64,000 bases of DNA from Exiguobacterium sp. RIT594 (GCF_003339585.1 NZ_QPKF01000001.1:186001-250000), one strand, 5' to 3'. Shown: positions 1-7,774, counted from the first letter of the stretch. Made by a program: numbers and translations. The notes: generated from the sequence alone by a model not told the origin.

Positions 1-201
1 GTCGCTGGAATGGATGGTGCGGTTTCGACGACGTATCGACTCGGAAAATCCCTCGCTGATCTCGATAAGAGTATGCTGACATGGGAAGACAAGTTAAAAT
101 CAAAAGAAAATGCCTACTACCGGCGTTTTGCCGCAATGGAACAGGCGATGAGTCAAGCGAATAGCCAGTCGGCTACGCTGGCTTCGTACTTAGGACAATA
201 A
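1..201 (+). CDS. fliD: Flagellar filament cap protein FliD, C-terminal end (partial)
   Basis: This is the last 66 codons of a gene that begins before the window; the frame is open from base 1. The tail reads YYRRFAAMEQAMSQANSQSA and ends LASYLGQ, the usual FliD (HAP2) C terminus: a helical segment containing YxRFxxME followed by a short Ser/Gln-rich stretch. FliD caps the growing filament and inserts flagellin outside the cell. fliS follows 12 bases later, the arrangement known in Bacillus. The visible N-terminal Met codons are internal, so no start is called. Confidence 0.9.
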   Translation, partial: VAGMDGAVSTTYRLGKSLADLDKSMLTWEDKLKSKENAYYRRFAAMEQAMSQANSQSATLASYLGQ

Positions 202-213
202 GGAGGACTTCAG

Positions 214-585
214 ATGGCGAACCCCTACGCAACGTACCAAACGAACTCTGTTACCACAGCATTACCCCAAGACCTGACGTTGATGCTGTATGAAGGACTG
301 ATCAAGTTTTCCATGCTTGCCAAGCGTGCAATTGAGCAAGGATTGATTGAACAAAAAAATACGAACATCCAAAAAGCGCGGGCAATCATCCTCGAGTTAC
401 AACTGACGCTCAACCAGTCGATTGCTTTATCAAAAGATTTAAATAATCTCTATGACTACATGCAGGGACGTCTGATTGACGCCAATGTCAAAAATGATGT
501 TGTCGCAATCGACGAAGTGATCGGCTTTGCGGAAGAGTTCCGCGAGACATGGAAAGAAGCGATGAAGCTCGCGCGTCAACGATGA
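214..585 (+). CDS. fliS: Flagellar export chaperone FliS
   Basis: A 123-residue protein of normal FliS length. It starts MANPYATYQTNSV, the typical FliS opening with a Tyr-rich N terminus, and continues with LTLMLYEGLIKF and the LNNLYDYM helix. FliS binds the C-terminal D0 helix of flagellin in the cytoplasm, prevents premature polymerisation and delivers it to the export gate. The start ATG has the ribosome site AGGAGG 8 bases upstream, directly after fliD. The stop overlaps the start of the next gene (ATGA), so the two are probably translationally coupled. A second FliS-like gene lies at 5074-5466 on the other strand. Confidence 0.95.
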   Translation: MANPYATYQTNSVTTALPQDLTLMLYEGLIKFSMLAKRAIEQGLIEQKNTNIQKARAIILELQLTLNQSIALSKDLNNLYDYMQGRLIDANVKNDVVAIDEVIGFAEEFRETWKEAMKLARQR

Positions 586-935
586 GTCCGCTCGATCCGC
601 TCCGTCTGAAGACAAAACATCTGATGGAACTGCTGGAGCAAACGCCGGACGAAGACGTTTATGACGAGTGGTTGCTGAAGATCCAGAACTTGTTGAACGA
701 ACGCGAAGCGTTCATCGCCGCTCATTCGAACTTACTGGCTGGTGCGAATCAGGCCGTCATTCAAGAGCTGGTTGCAGAAAGTCAAAAAATCGACTTGAAA
801 TTATCGTCAGAAACCGCTAAATTAGGGGTACAAATCAATCAATTGCGTCAGACGAAAACAAGTCGGAAATCGTATATCGATCCGTACGAAGAAGTCGAAG
901 GTAGTTTTTCACCGTATTTTGATTCTCGTCAGTAA
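582..935 (+). CDS. FliT-like flagellar protein
   Basis: A 117-residue protein begun at the ATG that overlaps the fliS stop codon (ATGA); a longer in-frame start at 549 would lie deep inside fliS and is rejected. The sequence is predicted to be almost entirely helical (LLEQTPDEDVYDEWLLKIQN, then a long Gln/Lys/Leu-rich coiled segment) and has no signal peptide or membrane segment. Position after fliD-fliS is that of fliT in Bacillus, where FliT is a small helical chaperone for FliD. The assignment rests mainly on position and fold character, since FliT sequences are poorly conserved. Confidence 0.65.
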   Translation: MSPLDPLRLKTKHLMELLEQTPDEDVYDEWLLKIQNLLNEREAFIAAHSNLLAGANQAVIQELVAESQKIDLKLSSETAKLGVQINQLRQTKTSRKSYIDPYEEVEGSFSPYFDSRQ

Positions 936-962
936 CTTTCTAGACGTAGGGAGGGATCTCGC

Positions 963-1142
963 GTGCCAAAACGTGAAGACAAGAAACGAAAGGTCGTCAA
1001 ACCATTTTACCGTTCCGATGGATCGTACGATCAGTTCATCGAACCGGATGTCGAGTCGGAATCCTGGGAAGAAGCCGAACGTCCGATTTCCGATTTACCG
1101 GATGCGTATGAAGAAGAAAAATATCGACGCGAGTCGTTGTAA
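963..1142 (+). CDS. Small charged protein of unknown function (59 aa, GTG start)
   Basis: An open frame of 59 codons starts at GTG 963 with a strong ribosome site (AGGGAGGG at about 947-955) and ends at TAA 1142, directly before a strong terminator hairpin. The predicted protein begins MPKREDKKRKVVKPFYRSDG: a very basic first 13 residues, then an acidic body (EPDVESESWEEAERP) and a short basic end (YRRESL). I do not recognise the family. Good ribosome site, position in the fliD-fliS-fliT unit and a terminator immediately after the stop support a real last gene of that operon. Confidence 0.6.
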   Translation: MPKREDKKRKVVKPFYRSDGSYDQFIEPDVESESWEEAERPISDLPDAYEEEKYRRESL

Positions 1143-1143
1143 C

Positions 1144-1178
1144 GAAAGAGGACCTTCCACCGTGGGAGGTCCTCTTTC
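1144..1178. terminator. Long hairpin terminator between convergent genes
   Basis: Perfect 12-bp arms (1144-1155 and 1167-1178), extended by four inner pairs around a 3-base loop. The hairpin starts two bases after the small-gene stop and its right arm contains the stop codon of the convergent GGDEF gene, so it can serve both strands. No long T-run follows immediately on the plus strand, although a T-rich stretch begins near 1196. Confidence 0.75.
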
Positions 1179-2928
1179 ATGTAAAACGGTATGCATTTTT
1201 TTCATGTTGTTTGACGCTGTACATCGCTTCGTCCGCTTGAATCAGTAACAAACTTGTCGTTACGCCGTCTTCCGGGTAACGGGCAATCCCGATCGACGGC
1301 GTGACCGATATTGCCGTCCCGTGGAACAAAAACGGCTGATTGAGCTGATTGATCAAGTCTTCGGTATAGCGGACAGTCTCAGATTTCGAACGGGGTAAGA
1401 AGACGATGAACTCGTCTCCGCCGAGCCGGGCCGCAACTTCATGTTCCCGGAGATGAAGCCGGAGCCGGTTCGCCGTCTCCTGCAGGACATAATCGCCGGC
1501 GTCATGTCCGTACCGATCGTTGACTTGTTTGAACCCGTCGAGATCAATGAACAGCAACGAACCGGCTTCAATCTGCGTCAACCGGTCCTGCAGGAAGTCT
1601 TCGAAATAACGGCGGTTCGGTAACCGCGTTAAGGCGTCATGATAGCCAAGTTCTTCGAGCCACTGTTGCTGTTCGAGCGTTTCAGTGATATCCGACAGCA
1701 GGACGTAGACATATTCGTGATCGGGGACGGGAATCAGCGTCGTATCGTATGTTTTGGTTCCTTCATGCAACAACAGCTTCCGGCTTATCTCCAGGCGCCC
1801 GACTTCTCGACGGAGTTGTGACGACAGGTATTCCGGGAGTTGCTGACCGAAATGCTGCAAGGCCGGCGGATTCATCGTTTGGAGGGTCCCCGTCCGGTTG
1901 ACTTGAAGAATCGGTTCTGGATGATCGAGAAACAATCGCCGGTACTCTTCTTTCCGCAGTTCGAGGAGGGATGTCTGTTCCTTGACCTGCTGCGCGAGAT
2001 CAAGCTGGATGACTTCGTATTCTTCTAATAAACGCCGGTTTAGCCGTTCTGAAAAGTACTGACGAATTAAAAACAACGAAAACAATAAGGCGATTGACAA
2101 GACGTAAACGAGAAGCGGAACTTGGAAAAAGGAAATCCAGACGAGCAACAGCATCAGGCTGACGTACGGTAAATACGGACGGGACAACGTATACTTTCGT
2201 GTCGTCGATACCGGGACGCAGCGGAAGTAACGGATGAGTCCGAACAAGCTGAGTGGATAAAGCGGTAAGAAAAAAGCGGCAAGATCAAGCTGGTCACGAA
2301 TCAAAAACGTGTAGTAACCGAAGTTCGCCACACAAAACAGGGCAATGGCCTGGATGAGCGTCCGGTGACGTACTGTATCGCTTAGCCCCGTCGTGTAGAG
2401 GATCAGAGAAAACAAAATCAGTGCCATGAAACAGAGCGAATAGATGGTCATCGCGATCAGTTCGACGGTATTTCGGGCAAAATCAGGCACGTCCTGTAAA
2501 ATCATCACGTAACCGAAGACGAACGACATGCCGAATAAAATAAAACCGTCAAGATAAAGTAACCGATGTTGGCGGAACGAGGACCAATCGATTAGTTGGG
2601 CCAAGGTCATCGCGGTCAAGAATAAGAAAAGTGTCAGTGTCACATTTGCGAAGGCGTCAGACCAAATAGGGTGGAACCGGTCGGGTAACGATGCTAAGAC
2701 AGAGTTGATGACAATTCCGAGCCAAAATAACACAATCGCCTGACCGATTCTACGGTACGGATGATTCGGTCGTCTTAAAAAATGAACAAACGCTGACCAG
2801 GAACAGAAACTTAATCCGATTAAGGTAATGCTGCCGGCGATGGCACAGGTCCACGTCTGGTCAAACGTTAATGCTAGAATCAGATAGGTCAAAAGTAAAT
2901 AAAGACTGGTTGCGTAAGGTCTCGTCAT
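1177..2928 (-). CDS. Membrane-bound GGDEF protein (putative diguanylate cyclase)
   Basis: A 583-residue protein. About the first 290 residues form roughly eight to nine hydrophobic segments, followed by a short coiled coil (LLEEYEVIQLDLAQQVKEQ), a PAS-like segment (YRRLFLDHPEPILQVNRTG) and a C-terminal GGDEF domain. The catalytic motif is intact as RLGGDEFIVFLP, with LFIDLDGFKQVNDRYGHDAG upstream, so it can probably make cyclic di-GMP. The inhibitory I-site, normally RxxD, reads REHE here, so product inhibition may be altered. No EAL domain. The start ATG has GGAGG upstream. Its place beside flagellar genes fits control of motility versus adhesion, but the sensed signal cannot be read from sequence. 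Confidence 0.88.
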   Translation of the reverse strand: MTRPYATSLYLLLTYLILALTFDQTWTCAIAGSITLIGLSFCSWSAFVHFLRRPNHPYRRIGQAIVLFWLGIVINSVLASLPDRFHPIWSDAFANVTLTLFLFLTAMTLAQLIDWSSFRQHRLLYLDGFILFGMSFVFGYVMILQDVPDFARNTVELIAMTIYSLCFMALILFSLILYTTGLSDTVRHRTLIQAIALFCVANFGYYTFLIRDQLDLAAFFLPLYPLSLFGLIRYFRCVPVSTTRKYTLSRPYLPYVSLMLLLVWISFFQVPLLVYVLSIALLFSLFLIRQYFSERLNRRLLEEYEVIQLDLAQQVKEQTSLLELRKEEYRRLFLDHPEPILQVNRTGTLQTMNPPALQHFGQQLPEYLSSQLRREVGRLEISRKLLLHEGTKTYDTTLIPVPDHEYVYVLLSDITETLEQQQWLEELGYHDALTRLPNRRYFEDFLQDRLTQIEAGSLLFIDLDGFKQVNDRYGHDAGDYVLQETANRLRLHLREHEVAARLGGDEFIVFLPRSKSETVRYTEDLINQLNQPFLFHGTAISVTPSIGIARYPEDGVTTSLLLIQADEAMYSVKQHEKNAYRFT

Positions 2929-2986
2929 GTGTTCGCCTCCTTCCTCGATGTCTTATATGTATGGATTTCGTCAACCAAAAAGAAAA

Positions 2987-3023
2987 CCCCTGTTTCGTCC
3001 AACACATCGCAGACAAACAGGGG
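2987..3023 (-). terminator. Intrinsic terminator of the flagellin operon
   Basis: Nine-base perfect arms (2987-2995 and 3015-3023, CCCCTGTTT with its complement). On the minus strand they are followed by a T-rich tract. It lies just after the DUF2225 stop and upstream of the GGDEF gene, so the latter is probably transcribed separately. Confidence 0.85.
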
Positions 3024-3029
3024 AGAAAA

Positions 3030-3698
3030 TTAAATGGGATGTTGTTCGCGGTACAGTTCCCAGTGCTCGCGGGCTTCTTTTTTAATTCGATCGGAAACCG
3101 TTTTACTTTGGAAAATGAGACCGTACCATTGTTTGGCGTTATCTGTATCGCCTAACGTCGCATACAAATCACTGATCCGTAAAAGTAAGACATCGTGAGG
3201 AATGCCCGTTCGGACTGCATCCGAATACTCTAAGTAGATGGTTTCGTATTTTTGGACAGATCGCATCGTCCAAGAAAGTTCCTGTTCCAAATCTTCCAGC
3301 AACCGATACATCCAGGAAATTCGAATACCAAGCATCGCTTGGATGCTGTCTTTTTGTAACGTGACTTGTGCCATATACAAACATAGTTTGTATAGATACA
3401 GTACCTGTTTCACAGAACGTTCTGTTGCAGAGAAAGGTAAGACCGGAAGCATTGATAAGATGTCCGTTTCTAGTAGCGTTCGGACATCAGGCCGTAGTTT
3501 TTCAAACGCTTCATGGAAAATGAAACGACAGTGGCTACATTGGATGGGTTCGTAAAAATAGACGTTAGGTCCCTGATAATGAACGAAGCCATCCATATCG
3601 GTGTGTTCGACACGAATATGGCGGCTCAGAACACGTTTCGTATCCGTTTCTTTGAGACAGTAGGGGCAACGGCATTTTTTAAGATAAAGATCAGGCAT
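3030..3698 (-). CDS. DUF2225 family protein (zinc-ribbon plus helical repeats)
   Basis: A 222-residue cytoplasmic protein. The N terminus has two Cys pairs, CRCPYC near residue 9 and CSHC near residue 54, separated by a His-containing stretch (SRHIRVEHTD), as in a zinc-binding treble-clef or ribbon. The remainder is helical and ends in a TPR-like segment (LLLRISDLYATLGDTDNAKQ). This is the composition of the DUF2225 family, common in Firmicutes, whose role is not known. Start ATG has GAGGAG upstream. It is the last gene of the minus-strand flagellin unit and is followed by a clear terminator, which suggests a link with motility in this organism. Confidence 0.8.
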   Translation of the reverse strand: MPDLYLKKCRCPYCLKETDTKRVLSRHIRVEHTDMDGFVHYQGPNVYFYEPIQCSHCRFIFHEAFEKLRPDVRTLLETDILSMLPVLPFSATERSVKQVLYLYKLCLYMAQVTLQKDSIQAMLGIRISWMYRLLEDLEQELSWTMRSVQKYETIYLEYSDAVRTGIPHDVLLLRISDLYATLGDTDNAKQWYGLIFQSKTVSDRIKKEAREHWELYREQHPI

Positions 3699-3721
3699 GA
3701 TACGTGCTCCTCAAGATGAAT

Positions 3722-4162
3722 TTAGACAAAAACGTTGACGAGCATTCCTTTGATTTCACCGACCTGGTCGAGAATCTCGAGTCGACGGGATTCGCCTGAA
3801 ATGACGTTGTCGGTCAGTTGCAGCAACTTCGCATCGACCTGTTCGACAACCTTGTAGATTTTCGTTCGGCCACGGCGATTGAAGCCACGCTTTTCTTCGA
3901 GTTGTTGTGACTGATCGAGGGCATCTTTTAAGAAGTCCTTAATTTTTTCTTTATAAGCTTCGAGATGTTCGATTGTCTGGCTTTCCGCCAGCAACTGACC
4001 GTGCTCTTCGACGAGCATCAACTTTTGTTGTAGACGTTCGTAGCCTTTATGTTCACGCTTATCCTGCATCAAGGCAGAAAACGTCGTCGATGCTTCGACC
4101 TCACGTGGTCCGGTCTTCGGTGTCTGCAGGCGGCTTGTTTCTTGGATGCGCCGGATGTCCAT
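3722..4162 (-). CDS. YaaR family protein (DUF327)
   Basis: A 146-residue, charged, helical protein without membrane segments. The family signature GFNRRGRTKIYKVVEQVDAK lies near residues 93-112, and the ending DQVGEIKGMLVN matches the conserved C terminus of Bacillus YaaR. The function of YaaR is unknown. It is the gene after flagellin (18 bases between), with ribosome site AAAGGAGG upstream of its ATG. In Bacillus yaaR sits away from flagellin, so the position here is unusual and may point to a motility-linked role. Confidence 0.85.
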   Translation of the reverse strand: MDIRRIQETSRLQTPKTGPREVEASTTFSALMQDKREHKGYERLQQKLMLVEEHGQLLAESQTIEHLEAYKEKIKDFLKDALDQSQQLEEKRGFNRRGRTKIYKVVEQVDAKLLQLTDNVISGESRRLEILDQVGEIKGMLVNVFV

Positions 4163-4180
4163 CGGGGATTCCTCCTTTGA

Positions 4181-5074
4181 TTAGTTGAGTAGTTGTAAGA
4201 CGCCTTGCGGTAAGGCGTTTGCCTGGGCGATCATCGCCATACCCGACTGATTGAGGATATTATACTTCGCGTACTCCATCATCTCACGCGCCATATCGGT
4301 ATCACGAATGCGTGACTCAGACGCCGTCAGGTTTTCTTTACTGACACTCAGGACGGACGATGTTGCTTCGAACCGGTTTTGGATCGCTCCGAGTTTTGCC
4401 CGTTGCTGGGAAATCGTATCGATGGCCTGTGTATAACGGCTGATAGCTTCATCGGCGTCGCTGCTCGTCATGACGCTGAGCGCGTATTCCGGTGTTGTGT
4501 TGACGCTTGGATAATCAAGTGTCCGAGCGTCGGCATTCGGTTTGACGGTCGTACTGATTCCGATGTTGAGTGCGCGCATATCATCAATCGTCAAAGCAAT
4601 GCCTTCGTTCGCGCCGGCATTCGTCTGAATGAAGACAGCATTGTCTTCTGTGCTGAAGCCGCCTGTCAATAGTTTTTTACCGTTGAACTGGGTTGTCTCG
4701 GCAATCCGTGAGACTTCATTCGTCAACTGATTGATTTCTTCCTGAATCGCCGTCCGGTCCCCTGTCGCGAGTGTATCATTCCCGGCTTGAACGGCGAGTT
4801 CACGCATCCGTTGCAACAGGTTGTGTGTTTCACTGAGTCCGCCTTCGACCGTCTGGACCATCGAAATGCCGTCGAGGACGTTTTGTTCCGCTTTATCAAG
4901 CGCTTTAAGACGGTTGCGCATCTTTTCAGAAATTGCGAGACCGGCTGCGTCATCAGCACCGCGGTTGATCTTTTGACCGCTCGACAGTTTATCCATCGTC
5001 GTCTTGACGTTCATCTGATTGGCACTTAAGTTTCGGTAGGCTTTCAAAGCCTGTACATTGTTTGAAATCCGCAT
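4181..5074 (-). CDS. hag: Flagellin
   Basis: A 297-residue flagellin, a little shorter than Bacillus Hag. The N-terminal D0/D1 helices (MRISNNVQALKAYRNLSANQ, LSSGQKINRGADDAAGLAIS) and the C-terminal D0 helix (AMIAQANALPQGVLQLLN) are both intact; the middle surface domain is small. It should be exported by the flagellar type III apparatus and polymerise into the filament. The start codon overlaps the stop of the upstream FliS-like gene in a TAATG arrangement, so translation is likely coupled to that chaperone; AAGGGA lies upstream as ribosome site. Unlike in Bacillus, the gene is internal to an operon instead of being monocistronic. Confidence 0.97.
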   Translation of the reverse strand: MRISNNVQALKAYRNLSANQMNVKTTMDKLSSGQKINRGADDAAGLAISEKMRNRLKALDKAEQNVLDGISMVQTVEGGLSETHNLLQRMRELAVQAGNDTLATGDRTAIQEEINQLTNEVSRIAETTQFNGKKLLTGGFSTEDNAVFIQTNAGANEGIALTIDDMRALNIGISTTVKPNADARTLDYPSVNTTPEYALSVMTSSDADEAISRYTQAIDTISQQRAKLGAIQNRFEATSSVLSVSKENLTASESRIRDTDMAREMMEYAKYNILNQSGMAMIAQANALPQGVLQLLN

Positions 5075-5466
5075 TAATAGTCCATCCCTTCGTAACGCTC
5101 ATGGTGTGCCGCCCGGACGAGGGGACGGTCTTTCTTCAGACTGGCGGCTTGCCAGGTGACCAACAGTTCTTCCGTCAGTTGTAACACTTCGTCTAAGCGT
5201 CCCGGCTCGAGGTAAGCCTGTAACGTCTGTTCCGCTAAGTAATAATACAGTTGATCGAGCTGGGCGGTGATGATACCACCTTCGTCGCTCAGACCGGCCT
5301 GCAGTTTTTCAAGCAGTTGATAGGCTTTTTGCAGACGGACGTTGACGGTATCGAACCGGCGCTCTTCGCGACCGGTAATTGCCTGCTCATATTGAAAGAC
5401 GAGACCTTTTAACATCGTCTCCGTCAATTGTTGGGGAGTCATTTGATACAGTTCCTGTTCGGTCAT
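5074..5466 (-). CDS. FliS-like protein upstream of flagellin
   Basis: A 130-residue helical protein resembling FliS in layout: TPQQLTETMLKGLVFQYEQA at the start, a QKAYQLLEKLQAGL helix, QLDQLYYYLAEQTLQAY matching the FliS LxxLYDYM segment, and a final helix with EELLVTWQ, like the ExxxTWxE of FliS. It is clearly diverged from the FliS at 214-585 and its C-terminal tail (RAAHHERYEGMDY) is different. It overlaps the upstream FlhB-like gene by four bases (ATGA) and the flagellin start (TAATG). A dedicated chaperone for this flagellin, or a regulator of its translation, is the likeliest role by context. Confidence 0.7.
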   Translation of the reverse strand: MTEQELYQMTPQQLTETMLKGLVFQYEQAITGREERRFDTVNVRLQKAYQLLEKLQAGLSDEGGIITAQLDQLYYYLAEQTLQAYLEPGRLDEVLQLTEELLVTWQAASLKKDRPLVRAAHHERYEGMDY

Positions 5467-5753
5467 GAGTTCCGTCCTTTCGCGTGATCAAGTTCTTCAA
5501 TCAATAATAACAATTCGGCCATTACATCATACAGTTGCGGCGGGATCGCCGTTCCGAGATCCAGGTCGAGCAGATGACCGAGCAGCGACGTATCCTGTTC
5601 GATCGCGACGCCGCTGGCACGCGCTTCCTGTAAAATCCGGTCGGCTGCGGCACCCGTTGCCCGGGCGACGACGATCGGGGCATTGCCGGACGCTTCATCG
5701 TACCGGAGGACGGCCGCTGATTTACGGTGTTTTAAATCAATTTTCTGATACAT
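5463..5753 (-). CDS. FlhB C-terminal-like protein (YlqH type)
   Basis: A 96-residue protein similar to the cytoplasmic part of the export-gate protein FlhB after its self-cleavage site: HRKSAAVLRYDEASGNAPIV, then ADRILQEARASGVAIEQDTS, then IPPQLYDVMAELLLLI. It has no membrane segment and lacks the NPTH cleavage motif, so it corresponds to the free C-terminal domain only. Bacillus ylqH is such a gene, next to ylqG, as here. Full FlhB switches export specificity from hook to filament with FliK; whether stand-alone domains compete in or adjust that switch is unknown. Ribosome site GGAGG precedes the ATG. Confidence 0.8.
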   Translation of the reverse strand: MYQKIDLKHRKSAAVLRYDEASGNAPIVVARATGAAADRILQEARASGVAIEQDTSLLGHLLDLDLGTAIPPQLYDVMAELLLLIEELDHAKGRNS

Positions 5754-5762
5754 AGGGCCTCC

Positions 5763-7679
5763 TTAAATCCGGTAGTCGTAACCGGTTGGTGTCTCGTCCG
5801 GTTTGACGGTTTCCGGTGTTGTCTGATCTTTCGTAAAGGCGTCGAAGCGGATCCGGACATCCTGGTAACCGGTCGCCTGCAGGGCTTCCGTCGTCCGTTC
5901 GAGGAACGGTGTTGCCAGGCGCTCGAGGAGCGGGAAATCATTTTCAATCGTAATCTGCATCTTTCGGTTGATCGTTTCGACGCGGACACCGATGTCGCCG
6001 AGGCGTGGTGTCTCAAGTTGGACGTACAACGTGTTGTTTTCCCAGTCGATCACTTCATCCGGTCGTTTATTTTGTAAGTGGACGTGCAGTCCGGCGGTGC
6101 CTTCGACGAGTTGGACGGGCAGGGCGAGCAACAGTTGCTGCAATTGCTGGTTGTTATCCGGTTTATTGACCTGTTGCTGCGTGTTCAGGAACGTTTGCAG
6201 TTTCGCCGCTTCCGGATTCGCTGCCGGCGTCGCGAGTTTCAATTCTGCCGTCTGCAACTGGAGCGTTTTTTGGACTGTCTCCTGCAGGACACGCGGACTG
6301 TTTTGTCCCGGCTCATAGGGAATCGGTCGTTGTCCGGTCGAAGCCGGCTGGCTTTGTTGTGGTACCGGCGTTTGCTGCGTGTTGGCAACAGCCGGCCGTA
6401 AGCTTGGATTCAGTTCTGGTAAGTAAGCGGTCCGGACGTTTGCCGGGGAGTAGCGGAACGCTTCCAGCGCCAGGCGGACTTCCTGGACGACGGCTTTTGC
6501 TTCCGTCCCGCGTCCGAGCAGGGCGAGTTCTGTTCCCCGTTCGAGTTTCGACAACAGTTGAATCAGTTGTTTTTCATCACGCATGCTCGTATGTAACATC
6601 GCGTCCGTCTGTTGGAATGTTTGCCGCATGCGATTTGCCGTACTTTCGATGACCTGGGCCATCTGGAGTGGGCGTTCTTCGACAAGCGGTTCGATTTGCC
6701 GCAGTTGCGAGACGATCGTTCGTTGTTCACGCCGGAAATCATTGGTCACTTCGGCAAGCCGGGGTGTCACTTCAGCGATGACCGTCAAATTCGACCGGAT
6801 CGGTGCAGCGGACGGAACGTTTTTTTCCGCCGGTGCTGCTTGTGCTTGCGCAATGACAGCGGTCAGTTGTTCCAGTTTGCTTGGCGCTGGTCGCTCCGAG
6901 AGCACCGGACGTTCACTCGGGAAATAAGACCGCAACTGTTCACGGACTTCTGGTAGTTCACCGCGGTCGATTTGGGCGAGGAGATCCGGTCGGGCGTCTG
7001 CTGGGACATGCGCCGCAATCTGCCGGAGGGCGACTGGTGTTGCTTGATCGATATCGTGATGCGTCGGAAGCGTCGCACGGGCAACATCGAGTGCAATGAC
7101 GTTGCTGAGCGTCGGTTTCTCGAGGACCGCCTGGCGCTCCGGTAAGACGTCGACCAACGAATCGGTTGAGCCGAGCAACTGGGCAATCAGGACGTCGGCG
7201 TCAGCCGGCAACGCACTGTCGGACGGACGGGTGACGAGTTGTAAGACTAAATCTTTATACGTCCCTTGCAGGGCAGCGACGAGCTTCGCAACCGTTTCCG
7301 GCGTCTGAGGCAGTTGACCGGTCGCAAGCAACCGGGCGACGGCTTGTTTTAATTCCGGCGGGAGATCGTCGAGTAAGGTCGCATCGACACCAGACGAATC
7401 CGGTTTCGTTGGTCCGGTTACCGGGACATCGGGCTCGGTCTGTTCCGTTACCTGTTCAATCAGATAACCTTCTGCCGTCTGGCCTTTGACCTGGAATTGA
7501 AACGTGCCTTCCGGAACATCACCGGTGAAGGTCATCTCGACCTTCTCGCGGCCGACTTGGACGAGTGCCGTGTTCGGACCGGTCTTTTCAAGGACGGTCC
7601 CGCTATATGTTTTCGTCTCCGATAAGGTGGTCGTGGGGGCGGATCGGGTCGGACTGGTTGGATTCATCTGGATATTCAT
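5763..7679 (-). CDS. FliK-like flagellar hook-length control family protein (YlqG type)
   Basis: A 638-residue protein. An N-terminal part with a beta-rich segment (TALVQVGREKVEMTFTGDVP), a long Ala/Gln/Pro-rich low-complexity middle (about residues 100-500, including VPQQSQPAS), and a C-terminal domain near 520-620 resembling the FliK C-terminal domain (LHVHLQNKR, LETPRLGDIGVRVETINRKM, LEATGYQDVRIRF-like ending). This layout matches FliK/YlqG proteins, which act with FlhB as ruler and substrate-specificity switch. It is the first gene of the minus-strand flagellin unit and pairs with the FlhB-C-like gene next to it. Ribosome site GGAGG sits 8 bases before the ATG. Whether it is the main FliK or a paralogue cannot be decided from this window. 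Confidence 0.78.
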   Translation of the reverse strand: MNIQMNPTSPTRSAPTTTLSETKTYSGTVLEKTGPNTALVQVGREKVEMTFTGDVPEGTFQFQVKGQTAEGYLIEQVTEQTEPDVPVTGPTKPDSSGVDATLLDDLPPELKQAVARLLATGQLPQTPETVAKLVAALQGTYKDLVLQLVTRPSDSALPADADVLIAQLLGSTDSLVDVLPERQAVLEKPTLSNVIALDVARATLPTHHDIDQATPVALRQIAAHVPADARPDLLAQIDRGELPEVREQLRSYFPSERPVLSERPAPSKLEQLTAVIAQAQAAPAEKNVPSAAPIRSNLTVIAEVTPRLAEVTNDFRREQRTIVSQLRQIEPLVEERPLQMAQVIESTANRMRQTFQQTDAMLHTSMRDEKQLIQLLSKLERGTELALLGRGTEAKAVVQEVRLALEAFRYSPANVRTAYLPELNPSLRPAVANTQQTPVPQQSQPASTGQRPIPYEPGQNSPRVLQETVQKTLQLQTAELKLATPAANPEAAKLQTFLNTQQQVNKPDNNQQLQQLLLALPVQLVEGTAGLHVHLQNKRPDEVIDWENNTLYVQLETPRLGDIGVRVETINRKMQITIENDFPLLERLATPFLERTTEALQATGYQDVRIRFDAFTKDQTTPETVKPDETPTGYDYRI

Positions 7680-7719
7680 CGATGAACCTCCTTTCTTGAA
7701 AAATTCTTCATCTTATTAT

Positions 7720-7746
7720 ATATCGGCACAAACAAAAAAGGATTGA
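7720..7746 (-). promoter_or_regulatory. SigD-type promoter of the flagellin operon
   Basis: On the minus strand, GCCGATAT (7727-7720) matches the SigD -10 element GCCGATAA. TCAA (7746-7743), exactly 15 bases upstream, is one base from the SigD -35 element TAAA. A SigA-type -10, TATAAT, overlaps at 7720-7715. It lies about 40 bases before the FliK-like start. The -35 sits inside the hairpin that terminates comK. Confidence 0.7.
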
Positions 7747-7766
7747 GCGAAATCATCGCCCAACCC
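7740..7766. terminator. Bidirectional hairpin after comK
   Basis: Eleven-base arms (7740-7750 and 7756-7766) pair with two G-U wobbles around a 5-base loop. On the minus strand a run of T follows (A-run at 7734-7739), giving a good terminator for comK; a T-run also follows on the plus strand. Confidence 0.8.
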
Positions 7767-7774
7767 ATTTTTTT

